A DNA stretch of 64,000 nt from Delphinapterus leucas (lineage: Eukaryota > Chordata > Mammalia > Artiodactyla > Monodontidae): positions 8,826,554-8,890,553 of the forward strand of contig NW_022098043.1 in assembly GCF_002288925.2 (NCBI RefSeq), in the 5' to 3' direction. Positions 53,831 to 64,000 of this stretch are shown piece after piece. A program made the position numbers and the translations under genes. The number at the start of each line of letters is the position of its first letter. Position 1 is the stretch's first letter. The notes beneath the pieces are model-generated. The model was not told the DNA's origin, searched no databases, and worked only from the letters and a program-made list of their open reading frames with translations.

Positions 53831-55757
53831 CTGAGCTCATTTTCAGTTAAATCTTTGTTTATGCAATGGCTGTTTTAAAAAGAGATCTGTTTCCTTAAAC
53901 ATTTACAGTTCTTGTTTTAAGTAATAATTGAATCAGGCTGTTTTTTTTTTTAAATAGACTTTATAGTTATGCTTAAGTCGGGGGTTTAGGAGTGAGGTGA
54001 GCAGGTGGCGTGGGTGGAGGCCAGCTCACCTGGCAAGGCTCGTGTTCCCCTCCACGCATATCCATGAAAGGCCTGCTTTGAACACGCTTCTGCTGGAATG
54101 CCCTCTGGATGCCTAGGCTGGGCAAAGCTCGGCTCCTGCCAGGAGCTGCAGGCAGTGGCGGTGGCCTGGGAGAGAGGGGAAGAGGTAGAGCTTGGACCTG
54201 AAACATTCTCTTGCTCCCAAGTGCCGCCGAGCAAGGGAGGCCCACAGAAGGGCTCATGGGTTTGTAGCCTGACGTCGACTCTGCCTACCACCTGCTTTAC
54301 TGGCTGGGCGACCTTGTGCAAATCACTCCACCTCTCTGAGGCTGGGTGGCTTCACTCCCACATCCACCAGCAGTACTTCTGGAGACTCCCATGAGCCACA
54401 CACCGTTCTGGGTGCTGGGAGCCCAGCAGCGAGTAAGAGAAGCTGTGCCTTCGTGATGCTTCATTCTGATTGTTCCTTTTCCCATCCTTGATATAGGGAC
54501 GGGGACCTCCCTCATGGCATTGTTTGGAAGAGTAGTGAGATACCTGATTAACCCAGCTTCCGGTGCCCTTCCCCAGAGCTAGCTGGGTTGGTTCCTCAAG
54601 GCTAGTACCCGGTGTCAGTTAGTGCATCTTTGGCTGGAGTCCTTGGCTGCCCAGTTGGGCTGCTCTCGTAGCTGTTCCGAAGGGGCTGGATGCTCCAGCT
54701 CAGCAGGAGGGCAAAGGGTGCGGCGGAAGCACCTAGCACGGTGCCCAGCCGTGGCGGTCTCCAGTACGAGGTGTTTCTTTCTCCAACCTCTTTTTGCCCT
54801 TTTTCTGGATAAAGAAATTCTACCATGTGGGAACTGTGTAGTAGGGGCTGAGAAGCTGAGCGAGGAGTGGTAGGAGTTTAAAAAAGAGGTCAGTCAAAGC
54901 AGATCTCCTATTCTCTCTTATTTCCTTAGTGTTTTTCTGACTACAAAAGCAATGCTTATTCTATTTGAATGAACAACGTAGAAATGTGTAACTTGCAAAG
55001 TGAAAGCACTCCTTAATTCCACCCCCAGAGATATTGCTAAGAGTTTGATATACATATTTGTCTAGATATTTTCTACACATGTGCTTATACTGTAAAAAAA
55101 AATAGTCCCATCTCTATAGACGGATATTCAGTCTGCCTCTTTCACAGAGTGACTTCCTGTCCTTCAGATCCTGTTTTCTGGACACAAGGAGTCAGGGTAC
55201 TTTGCTGAATAAAATCAGCCTTGTCCTGAGGCCAGAAAAGGGAAGTAAACATCCTCTAAGCAGCTGGCCTGGAGAAGTGGGTCCTGGTTGAAGATAAAGG
55301 AGGCCTTTGGAAGGGCAGGCAGAAGTGAGAGGGGAAATCCAGCAGGAACAGAACTTTCCCCCCATCACACCCTCCTACAAAGAATCGCTCGTGTTTGACT
55401 TTGCATCCTGACTTTCCTGACCCGGCGAAGGCTTTCTGCAAACTGTTTGAATCTATAGCATATAAGTACCATCATGATAGTGGGTGGAGAACCTGCCTGC
55501 ATCTTTCAGTATTGGGCTTAAATATTGTGAAACCTTCATTAGGTGTTTTTTTCTATCAGCTATTTCACGTCCTTTTAGAAGGATTTCTTTACTTTTTTGG
55601 ATTATAAAATTCTGAAGGTTGGCTTTTAGACCGATCAGCTCGTTTGCCCATGTGCGTGGAAATGTTTCTTTATATTAAAGAGTGGGGGGTGGTATAGAAT
55701 AAAGATAAATGCTATGAATGTCTGAAGTTATTAAAACTTCTTTTAATTATAAAACTA
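53831..55757. other. Intron 1, mostly unassigned
   Basis: A MIR-like piece lies at about 54,265-54,345 ('gctgggcgaccttgtgcaaatcactccacctctctgagg'). An old repeat ('ctgactacaaaagcaatgcttattc') lies at about 54,935-55,160. No exon is seen. Confidence 0.45.
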
Positions 55758-55837
55758 TTAGATTGAACCATATGAAATTGCCATTTTTGTAGGCCAGAAG
55801 TGGGTGACCATTGGCCATTTCATATGGTTCAACCTAA
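55758..55837. mobile_element. Palindromic mariner-type MITE, copy B
   Basis: Exactly 80 bp. The left arm 55,758-55,783 and the right arm 55,812-55,837 are inverted repeats agreeing at 24 of 26 positions. A TA dinucleotide flanks each side (55,756-55,757; 55,838-55,839), the mariner/Tc1 target duplication. It has the same length and TTAGGTTG-type ends as human MADE1 but a different inner sequence (GAACCATATGAA). In RNA it would fold into one hairpin. Confidence 0.85.
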
Positions 55838-55984
55838 TAAGCTTCATTGGGGGAAGTTTGGATCATAGAAGGAAAAATCACTTGTAACGGTTTTAAAAAA
55901 AATTTTTTTATAAGTCCTTTCTTTTTGCATAAACGTGATTTTTGACTAGTTATAGTCATAGGCTACATATATATTTTTTATCTT

Positions 55985-56975
55985 CCTTTTTCAAAATATG
56001 ACCAAACACTGAGATACCACCGCACACCTGTTAGAATGACCAAAATCCAGAACACTGATACTACCAAATGCTGACGAGGACGTGAGCAACAGGAGCTCGC
56101 ATTCGCTGCTGGTGGGGATGCCAAACGGTGCAACCGCTGAGAAGACAGCTTGATGGTGTCTTACGAAGCTAAACCTACTGTTAACTAAGCATATGATCCA
56201 GCATTTGTGCCCCTTGGTATTTACCCAAAGGAGTTGAAAACTTATGTCCACGCAAAAATCTTGCACACGGATGTTTATAAAGCAGCTTTACACTCCAAGA
56301 CTGCATGTCCAAAACTACAACTCTATACGTCCGAAAACTCTACACTGCCAAAACTTGGAAGCAACCAAGATGTCCTTGACCAGGTTGAATGGATAAACAA
56401 ACTGTGGTCCATGTAGACAATGGCATATTATTTAGCACTAGAAAGAAATGAGTTACCAAGCCATGAAAAGACATGGAGGAACCTTCAACGCATATCACTA
56501 AGTGAAAGCAGCCAGTCTGAAAAGGCTACATACTGTATGATTCCAACTATATGACATTCTGGAAAAGACAAAACAATGGAGGAAGTAAAAAAGATCAGTG
56601 GTTGCCAAAGGTTAGGGGAGAAGGAGAGAGAGGAATAGGCAGAGCACAGAGGATTTTTAGGACAGTGAAACTAATCTGTATGATACTCTGTAGGGTGGAT
56701 ACATGTCACTGTACATTTGTCCAGACCCATAGACTGTAACCAAGAATGAACTTGGAACCAAGTAATGTAAACTGTGGACTTTGGGTGATTGATAATGGTG
56801 TTGTCCGTGTAGGTTCATCAGTTATAACCCGGGTACCACTCACAGTGGTGGGGGGTGTTGATTAATGGGGGAGGTTATGCCCGAGTCAGAGGAGAGCTAC
56901 ATGGGAACCCTACCTTTTGCTAAATTTTGCTGTGAACCTAAAACATCTATAATAAGTCTATTAAAAAAATAAATA
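55985..56975 (+). mobile_element. Old LINE-1 (L1M-type) ORF2 end and 3' UTR
   Basis: 'cactgagataccaccgcacacctgttagaatgacc' through 'ttgtgccccttggtatttacccaaaggag' to a tail near 56,975 is the ORF2 3' end with many frame breaks. The 3' part from about 56,519 matches 1-448. Confidence 0.92.
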
Positions 56976-57599
56976 TTTCTTTTGCCTTTTTCCACATTAC
57001 TAGGAAGTCTTCATAACCATGATTCCTTAGTGGCTGCCCAGTACTCCTTAGAGAAGAGAAGGTAGAGACAACAGTAACTTCCCTGATACTCCACCTTTAG
57101 GTCACTTCCAGGGTTTTGCATTATAAACAGTGTTACAGTGACTGTGGTCCTTGATGCAGTTTTCTTTGTATTTGGATTCTTTTGTAGGATGGACTCCCGG
57201 GAGTAACATTATCGTGTCACAGTATGAACCCTTTCACAGCTCTTGATAAATACAGCCAAATTGTTTTCCAGAAAGTGTCATGCCAAGTCATAAGGCCACC
57301 AGCAGTACGACTGTCATTTTATTGCTTCCTTGTCACCTTGGGTGTTTTTCTCCCTTGATTTTTAATTTAATAAGCAATAAATAGTAGCATATTTTTCATT
57401 TGTAGGTTAACAAGTTTGAATGTTTTTGTCCACATACGTGCTTGCTAGTTGCATTCAGTGTTGTTTCTCCCCACCTTCGAGCCTTATGTGTGTATATGCT
57501 TGACCCAAGTTAGGGAGTTATCAGTAAGTAGTACTGTAAGAACAGAGCTCCCCAAGTGTATACGGTGGATTACACAGCCGCCCCCTGAGCCATTGTTTG
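56976..57599. other. Old repeat-like DNA
   Basis: 'cctgatactccacctttaggtcacttccagggttttgcattataaacagtgttacag' and 'ggactcccgggagtaacattatcg' look like an ancient interspersed element. No gene is seen. Confidence 0.45.
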
Positions 57600-58130
57600 G
57601 GGAATAAGAGGTGCCTAATTAGTGTGGATCAAGGCTGGAAGCAAGCGCTGTGGGCCTTGTCTGCAGTCTCTGGGGCCCAGTGGTGGTTTCTGTGCTGCCT
57701 TCCACCTTTGGCTGTTTCGTGAACCCAGCTGACATTTGATCACGTTACAGTATGTCTGAAGGGCCTTATTAGCCGTAAACCTCAGGAAATTCGAAATTAA
57801 AGAGTCCATTAATCCCAAGGCCCCTCCCTTTGTGAACGGCTCTAATTCCCCTTTGGCCTGCTTTATTTTCCTGCTGTGCTTTAGTTCAAACAAGACTTGG
57901 ATAGAATGACAGCCTATTTGCTGGAACTTCCTGCCTTTCTGGGGTTAAATGTAACCCTTCAAGGCCTCCCCTCTCGCCTCCCCCCCACCCATTGAGCTAA
58001 TCTCTGATTAATAGTCTGGAATGCTGGTCATTATTCCATTTCCTGGATGAAAATCCCCGAGTGCCTTAAGGTGTCTATAATGACCCTTAATGGTGCCCCT
58101 TACCATCTTGTGACCTGGAGGGACAGAGAT
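57600..58130. other. Repeat-poor stretch, possible conserved non-coding element
   Basis: About 500 bp free of recognisable transposons. AT-rich homeodomain-like words (attaatcccaag, gattaatagtctgg) and the GATA/TAAT-type core at 57,768-57,815 sit between GC-balanced flanks. Regulatory function is inference. Confidence 0.35.
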
Positions 58131-58570
58131 GACCTGTGCGGTGGCACCTCTTGCTGAAGTCGTGGTCGAGATTAAGCATCCCTGTTTCTTCTCCCTTTAA
58201 AATGCTAGTGGTCTTGTGCTGGGCTTTGGATTCCTGTGGCCTGAACAAGAATCATAGAGCAGTCAGACCGCTGCGTTCTCCCTTCCCAGGTAGACCACAG
58301 GGGCAGCTCACGTGAAGTACAGTCTGTTTGAGGATGTCACATGGTCAGATGGGCTGATACTGAAAGACAGGCTGGGCCTGGGAGTTGTGGTGTGCCTTTC
58401 TGTACAGCGCAGTCGTGCCTGGATGGGAGCAGCTCTGCATTCCTCCTAAGGCAGTGTATTTGTGAATTAAGGGTACCTACATGTAAGGGAACTCAAGACT
58501 GGGATTTTGAGGCTGGTGGTGTTGGAAAGATGTTCCCGTACGCCAGCCTCTGTGAAACTAGAGATCTGTC
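58131..58570. other. Intron 1, no feature recognised
   Basis: No known repeat or exon. Confidence 0.4.
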
Positions 58571-58634
58571 GCACGCGCGCACCTGTGTGTGTGTGTGTGT
58601 GTGTGTACGTGTGTGTACGTGTGTACGTACGTAC
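58571..58634. repeat. (TG)n / (TACG)n alternating purine-pyrimidine tract
   Basis: 12 bp of alternating GC/AC precede, with one break, 51 bp of strictly alternating TG, TACG and GTAC (58,584-58,634). Z-DNA-prone and probably length-variable. Confidence 0.95.
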
Positions 58635-59315
58635 TAGCTTCTTACAGAATATCTGATCCTGCCTTGGATTTGCAGCGGACCCTCTTCTGAGAAGTTTTAT
58701 TATCATTCAAAAATTTTTGTATTTCTTTCATCTACTTCTCGAAGCTCTCACTTCTCTCTCTAACTCGTTCGTTTCACCGTATCTGTTGCTCTTTTGAAAA
58801 TTATGAACGTTGCATGTAAGAACCCTATAAAATCCTGGAAAATAGGTCTTTATTTTTCTTGTATAAATAACTGGCTCTGATATCGTGACCTCTTCATAGC
58901 TTGGAAACGAAGTGTCTGGTAGTCCCTATGGTGCTAGACTTGGCTGTGGCTGTGGACCTCTGCGTCTGCCAGCCCTTTGGGAAGGATTTAAGATGAGCAG
59001 CACATTCGGGCCTTGGGGCTGATGTCTTCTCTCTCTGTAGCTCCTCGGCGACTTTTGGATTGCAAGTCCAAAGGGCCATCGTGGCAAGTAGATGATATCA
59101 GTGAACTGACCTGGCTGACGAGACCCAGTAAGTGGCAGGGCCGTGACAGACAGAAGGGCACATAGCATGGATGTCCTGCTTGTCCTAAACCACCAGTGTG
59201 TTACAGGATAAATTAAACTGTGTGAAAAACTAATGGGCCCAAGCTATAACATGAGGATCAGGGAGGGATTCCTGCTCATCTGGGCCTCTCATCAGGTGGG
59301 CATGCAGAGGCCCTC
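58635..59315. other. Intron 1, no feature recognised
   Basis: No known repeat or exon. Confidence 0.4.
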
Positions 59316-59770
59316 TTGAATTGGCTTCTTTTTTAATTTTTTTTCTCGGTTTTACATTTTTCTTATGACTGCAGGTTTGTACCTGTTGACTACCCTTGTC
59401 TAATTCCACCTTCCCTCACCCCCGCCTCTGGTAGCCACAAATCTGATCTCTTTTTCCATGAGTGAGATTGTTTTTGAAGTATAGCTGACCTACAACACTC
59501 TTGTTAGTTCCTGGTGCACAAAACAGTGAATTGATATTTCTGTAAATTTCAAAATGATCACCATGATAGTGATAAGTCCAGTTGTCATCTGTCACCATAC
59601 TATATTGACTATATTCTCCACGCTGTTACATTTCCTACCTCTGACTCTTTTTTTCTTTTTTACTATAGGATTTTAAAAAATTGAAGTATAGTTAATTTAC
59701 ACTGTTGCGTTAGTTTCAGTGACTCATTTATTTTGTAGCTGAAAGTTTGCACCTCTTAATCTCCCTCACC
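59316..59770 (-). mobile_element. LINE-1 3' UTR fragments
   Basis: Two reverse L1 pieces: 'tttgaagtatagctgacctacaacactcttgttagttcctgg' (59,474) and 'aaaattgaagtatagttaatttacactgttgcgttagtttcag' (59,678). The second overlaps the same L1 position, so they are separate insertions. Confidence 0.85.
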
Positions 59771-60244
59771 TCTGTTTCTCCTCCTCCTACCCCACATTGG
59801 CCTCTTTTAGAAAATAAAGTTTATTTATTGAGTTAAAAAATAGAAATGGGGAGAGACTGTCATCAGACTCTTGCATGCTCTTGGTTGGCAGTGTTGGTGT
59901 TCAGTGCTCTCCTGACACGCTCCACTTGCTTGGTCTGCAGTTTGGCTTCCTCTTTGCAGGATGGTTCCTTGAATTGAATTCACAGTTTGAACTCACCTTC
60001 TCAGGCCCTCCTCCTTCTCTTTACCAGGAGTCTATCCCTGCTAACACCAGAGGTTTCTTGCCTGGGGAGCTCTAAGCTGCGATGGGGCGCTCACAGCCGT
60101 CACTTAGAAGAGCCGGGCTTCACTCAAAGGTGGTTCTGCCTGGGCCTTCCAGCCTCAAAGCTCTACTACTTGAATGCATACTTTCAAGTCATCTGGAGAA
60201 AACTGGGACACGTTTCTGAAATGCATTCTCGAAGCTTTTGGCTC
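59771..60244. other. Intron 1, no feature recognised
   Basis: No known repeat or exon. Confidence 0.4.
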
Positions 60245-60460
60245 TTATGGTAAAGAACGAAAGTTTGCAGTCCGACAGCCTGGATTCCCCGGCCCCCCTG
60301 CCGTGTGGCCTGGGCCAGGTTCCCTCCAGTCCCTGAGCCTTCCTGGTGGGTTGGGATGATCGTGTGAGCCTCGCAGGGTTCTAAGGATCTAAGGAAGATG
60401 GTGTGTAGATGTGTAACATGTAGAAGACAATTAATAGTAGTTGTTAGTAATCGTGTGTAA
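60245..60460 (+). mobile_element. MIR relic
   Basis: 'tgcagtccgacagcctggattccccgg' to 'gtgtggcctgggccaggttccc' and 'atgtagaagacaattaatagtag'. Confidence 0.8.
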
Positions 60461-60904
60461 CTTTCCAAGGTAAAAGCAGTAGGAAACCCCTTCCAAATGT
60501 CATTTGCTTGGAAAAGCAAATGTCCATTTTCTGTGGAAAAGAGTTTTTAAAGGCCAGAGTGTAGCTATTTTAGGGTGAAACAGGCGGCCTTACAGGACAG
60601 ACTTGCTCTTTGGAGGGTCTGTCGTAGCGGCTGGTACCTCGTTCCTTGTGGCCCCCAAGGGCTGCCGCCTCCTCGCAGGTGTGGGTGAGAGGGAGCTGTG
60701 CTGCTGGCCTTGCCTGTCCTTTGTGTGGCTTCCCTCATCCCTCGGTTATTTCTAAGCTTTTATCCAGGATCTCCTATGAGAGGGCCGGGCCCTGGGGAGC
60801 AGGTGCCGTTGACACAAGGTGCCCGCCCCCCAGGAGCCCCCGTCCCTGCAGGAGACAGAGCTGTGATCCGGGAATGCATGAGAGGCAGCGCCCGGGGTGG
60901 TGGC
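60461..60904. other. Intron 1, unassigned
   Basis: A possible ancient repeat word ('ggatctcctatgagagggccgggccctgggg') at 60,767. No exon. Confidence 0.4.
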
Positions 60905-61085
60905 CAGCAGCGCGGTGCTGGAGCTGGCTGCCTGGGTTTGAGTCCCGCGTGTCCTTTGTTCCTCACTCTCCTCATCTGTAAAAGGGGAGTAGGGTTGTTG
61001 TTTGGGGGGTGAGCTAATACATCTCTAGGGCTTATTTCACTGCCTGGTCCCCAGGAGGGACTTGGGAGTTGTTTGCTGTAAGCGT
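60905..61085 (+). mobile_element. MIR relic
   Basis: 'gctggagctggctgcctgggtttgagtccc' to 'cactctcctcatctgtaaaaggggagtagg'. Confidence 0.85.
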
Positions 61086-61139
61086 CATGAGAAGCAGCGT
61101 TCACCGGCAGGGTGAGCAAGACCAAGGCCCCGCTTTCTT

Positions 61140-61560
61140 AGCAGGAGGATGGACGGTCATGAGGGCTGTGAAGAAACAGAGCAGGGCATGTGCTAGGACC
61201 TCGGAGGAGGGGCGGGCTGGGAGGGCAGGGAAGGCCCCATCCCTGGGCAGCTGAGCGGGGGCTGCTGAGCGGGAGCCAGCCACGAGGGCATCTGAGGAGG
61301 GGCAGCTGGGGTCAGGGCAGTGGGTGGAGGAGAAGGGCCAGCTAGTGAGCAGAGCACCAGGTCGGGTTGCCAGGTCAGCAGGGCTGGATCACACAGGGCC
61401 TCGTGCACCAGGCTTTCTTTTAGTGGTGACAAGGAGCCACGGTGTTTTAAGCAGGAGAACACTGTGGTCTTACTTATGTTAAAATAGGTTATTCTGACTG
61501 CCGTGCAGGTAAAGGATGGTGAGAGGCCAGGGTAGACGCAGAGGGAGAGCAGTTAGGATG
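61140..61560 (+). repeat. Ancient interspersed repeat (GGA-rich type)
   Basis: 'gggctggatcacacagggcctcgtgcaccaggc', 'gtgttttaagcaggagaacactgtgg' and 'aggttattctgactgccgtgcagg' are the familiar order of an old mammalian repeat. The subfamily is not assigned. Confidence 0.55.
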
Positions 61561-61829
61561 TCCAGTGAGAGAGAGGGTGGTGTAGTGGAGGCGGACAGAA
61601 TTGGGGTTTGCTTGGGATCATAGGACTTGGAGGTGGACATTGATTCCAATTAGGAGGCGCCTGGGGTTTGCCTGGGTTGAGGGACGGACACCTGCGGGTA
61701 CCGTCGCCATGAGGCCTCCCGAGTTGCACGTGCAGACTCCACATGCAGTGTTCTTCCCGCGCCCGCCAGGACCCGGAGTCAGCTTGCAGCCCCTCCCCTT
61801 CTCGGTGCTCAAGCAGATAGCAGAGTCAT

Positions 61830-62230
61830 TGATTTGTCCCACGAATATTTATTCACTGCCCGTGAGTTAAACGCTGTGCCGGGCCCAGGCGATACAGAGG
61901 TGGCTGAGAAGGACAGCACCCTCGTTCTCCTGAGCCTGTAGCCTGGTGGGGGAGATGGACGCCAGCCAGATAGTGGCCGTGCCCAGAGGGAGGCACGCTG
62001 CTGCGGGACAGAGGGACGGGCCAGGAGGGCTAGGCTTGAGCTGAGGGAATAGCAGCGGGCAGAAGGAACAGCACGTGCAAAGCCCCGAGGCAGGAAGGAG
62101 CGTAGTGAGTGTGAGGGCCCAAAATGAGAACCGAAGAGATGGGCGGGTCTGTCTTTATCTTGGGAGCCCTTGAAGGGTGTAAGCAGTGAGGGGTGAGTTT
62201 GAGTTTGAGTCTGGAAAAGCTTTCTCTGAA
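61830..62230 (+). repeat. Ancient interspersed repeat
   Basis: 'aatatttattcactgcccgtgagttaaacgctgtgccgggccc...gcctgtagcctggtgggggagatgg' then 'gcacgtgcaaagccccgaggcaggaaggagc'. It is the same broad type as 3,640-3,990 in better order. Confidence 0.6.
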
Positions 62231-62384
62231 CCAGGTGTGGAGAAGGGAGGGGGCTGGCACAGGTGTGGGTCCGTCAGGGGACGACAGGTAGAGCAGGTGA
62301 GACCTGATGTTGGCTTGGGTGGGGGTGGGGTGGGCTTGGTATTGGGGATGGAGAGAAATAATAGTAAAAGAATAATTATAGTAA

Positions 62385-62465
62385 ATAATAAGTTAAAATG
62401 CATCATGTTATTATTGACACATAGTAAAATGCTCAGTAAATGTTAGCTATTATTTATATGATAAT
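62385..62465 (+). mobile_element. MIR 3' end
   Basis: 'gacacatagtaaaatgctcagtaaatgttagctattatt' is the MIR 3' tail. Confidence 0.65.
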
Positions 62466-62589
62466 TACAGGTTTTGGTAGAGGAAAACCCTGAGGTTCGC
62501 TTTACATAAATCGAGGCTGAGGCACTTTTGAGTCATCCACAGAAGTGGAGGCAACAGTAATTGGATGACTGAGCGAGCATCACTCGCTA

Positions 62590-62815
62590 GTATTTCCAAA
62601 CTGTCCTGTGCAGAAGTGCTCACTTCTAGCCGCAGCCTTGTCACTGAGCAGCTGTGTGACACTGGGAGCGCTGACCCCCCCCCCCCGAGCCTCTGCCCCC
62701 TTTTCTGTAAGCGGGGCTGGTGTTACCTACCTTACAGCTTTGTCTGAGGGTCCAGGAACTTAGCTGGGAGCGCTCTGCAGGCTCTGCGGTGCTATGCACA
62801 TGCGGGGTGGGATAT
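62590..62815 (+). mobile_element. MIR relic with a C-run
   Basis: 'tcactgagcagctgtgtgacactggg' and 'cctctgcccccttttctgtaagcggggctgg' in forward order, interrupted by a run of 12 C at 62,675-62,686. Confidence 0.8.
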
Positions 62816-64000
62816 TATTTTGTCTGGTATCATGTGGTCCTCTCCATCCTTCCACCACGTATTAGTTGGGAGTTGGAAAAAAAAGGCTTTTATAGTTACC
62901 ATTCATAGGTTTGTTCACTTCTGCTCTTCAAGGCTTCTTGTGTGCCATCTGGGTCAGGAAGTTCTTTTCCTCTCACCCGTGGTCTTCGTTTCCCTGTTCC
63001 TTTCCTGTTTCTGCCTCTGCCCCCACCACTCTCCTTCCTTGATCCACTCCCCTGCCAAGAACCAGCGCCCAGAACCCGTGGTGGGTTCTTCTTGGGAACT
63101 CGCGCTGACTCTGTGGGCATTTCTGAGCAGTTCACCTGCTGACGTTGATGCGCTCTTGGATGAAAGTGTTGTTAAGGTCCTCAAGTAAAATGGGAACAGC
63201 TGGTCATGATGAGAGGCACAGTGACAGTTCCTCCACATGGCTGATTTGCTGTGTATCGGTTTGCACTGCAGTGTGACATCTATAGGACACTGATAACTTT
63301 TACAAGCTTTATAATTCAGCAGTCTCTCCATGGCACCAGATGAGAGCATTCCCGGCATGCAGGAATGAGTCATGTAGCAGCAAAGATAATTCTTACAAAT
63401 AATAAACATCCCTTACTATTTTTCCAAAGACAGGCATTTGGTGGTGGTGTCGGTGGGGTTTTTCATAACCTCTCCTGGACTCCTGACTGGTCTTTTCCAA
63501 AACAAACATGGCGAGTGTCTGCATTTTAGGTACTTTCCCTCCCTGGCCCCTTTATCCTTCAGATGTGCAAGATTTCCCAACACAAGCCTACATATCAGCT
63601 GATACTGCAAAAGTGTAAAAGGATAGTCTTTAAGGGTTTTTGCTTCCAAGGGGTCTTGGGCCAGCTTCCCTGTTGTTGGATTCAGTGTTCTTGTTTGTGA
63701 AATGACAGGGTGAACTTTGAGCATCTCCAAGTGCTCTCCCTCCTCCTGCTTCAAGGTGGATGATCCTGTCCGGTGGCCTTTGCTCTTAGACCGTAGAAAC
63801 ACTCCAGAAGTGTATAGTCAGTAACGTTGACTTTTTGTGTATCAGACAAACCCTAAGGGTCGATATAGTGAACTTAAAAAAATTTTTTTAAGAAGAAAAA
63901 TTCTTCTGCCACATGTGGTCAGCCCTGGTAGGAGGTCTGTTGGGGAGGCTGGGGGAAGGACTACAATGCTCATCAGTTTGGTTTCCTAAAGCGGGCCCCC
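62816..64000. other. Intron 1 to window end, repeat-poor
   Basis: No exon 2 of CAPZB and no transposon recognised. The segment at 63,240-63,420 contains GGAATGAGTCAT (63,362-63,373), a possible overlapping TEAD and AP-1 site. Confidence 0.4.

Larger units (their letters stand above)
32033..64000 (+). other. CAPZB: CAPZB intron 1 (partial)
   Basis: From the exon 1 donor to the window end I find no exon 2 of CAPZB (expected to begin with codons for Ser-Asp-Gln-Gln-Leu-Asp). This fits a first intron of more than 32 kb, within a gene known to be large in mammals (about 150 kb in human). The only supported exon inside it is the beta3 first exon. The rest is transposon relics, simple repeats and repeat-poor DNA, listed separately. 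Confidence 0.7.

Overview
This is mammalian nuclear DNA, almost certainly from a cetacean (whale or dolphin). It carries 27 tRNA-derived SINE copies of the CHR kind, the family that dominates whale and dolphin genomes. Several are nearly full length with clean target-site duplications. Around them lie LINE-1 3' ends, LINE-2, MIR and MER-type relics typical of placental mammals. There is no sign of bacterial gene organisation, and most long open frames are repeats or GC-rich shadows.

The one gene I can support is CAPZB (F-actin-capping protein subunit beta), on the plus strand, with only its 5' end in the window. A CpG island at about 31.4-33.1 kb holds a TATA-less promoter with an inverted CCAAT box, GC boxes and a YY1-like element. 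A first exon follows, whose coding part is just the initiator ATG (32,030-32,032) before a GT donor. About 1.2 kb downstream lies a second candidate first exon (33,201-33,290). It has 30 codons and a phase-0 donor, and its peptide looks like the N-terminal extension of the testis/sperm-calyx isoform CP-beta3. Both donors are phase 0, so either exon could splice to the same exon 2, which is not in this window. Everything from 32,033 to 64,000 is therefore read as the start of a long intron 1.

Layout: 1-31.4 kb is intergenic-looking DNA upstream of CAPZB, dense in SINEs and L1 fragments, with no gene I can support. 31.4-33.3 kb is the promoter, exon 1, a degenerate minisatellite and the beta3 exon. 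33.3-64 kb is intron 1, with MIR, L2, L1 and SINE insertions, two small palindromic mariner-type MITEs (41.3 and 55.8 kb), a Z-DNA-prone (TG)n tract and some repeat-poor stretches that may be regulatory. SINEs are absent from 28.3 to 35.3 kb, around the promoter, and again after 53.3 kb.

I found no CRISPR array, operon, phage, functional tRNA or rRNA gene, and no unknown multi-gene system. The most interesting items are the two-promoter arrangement of CAPZB, an upstream ORF predicted to stop in an AUGA overlap with the CAPZB start, possible N-terminal extension of the beta3 form, and the two palindromic MITEs.
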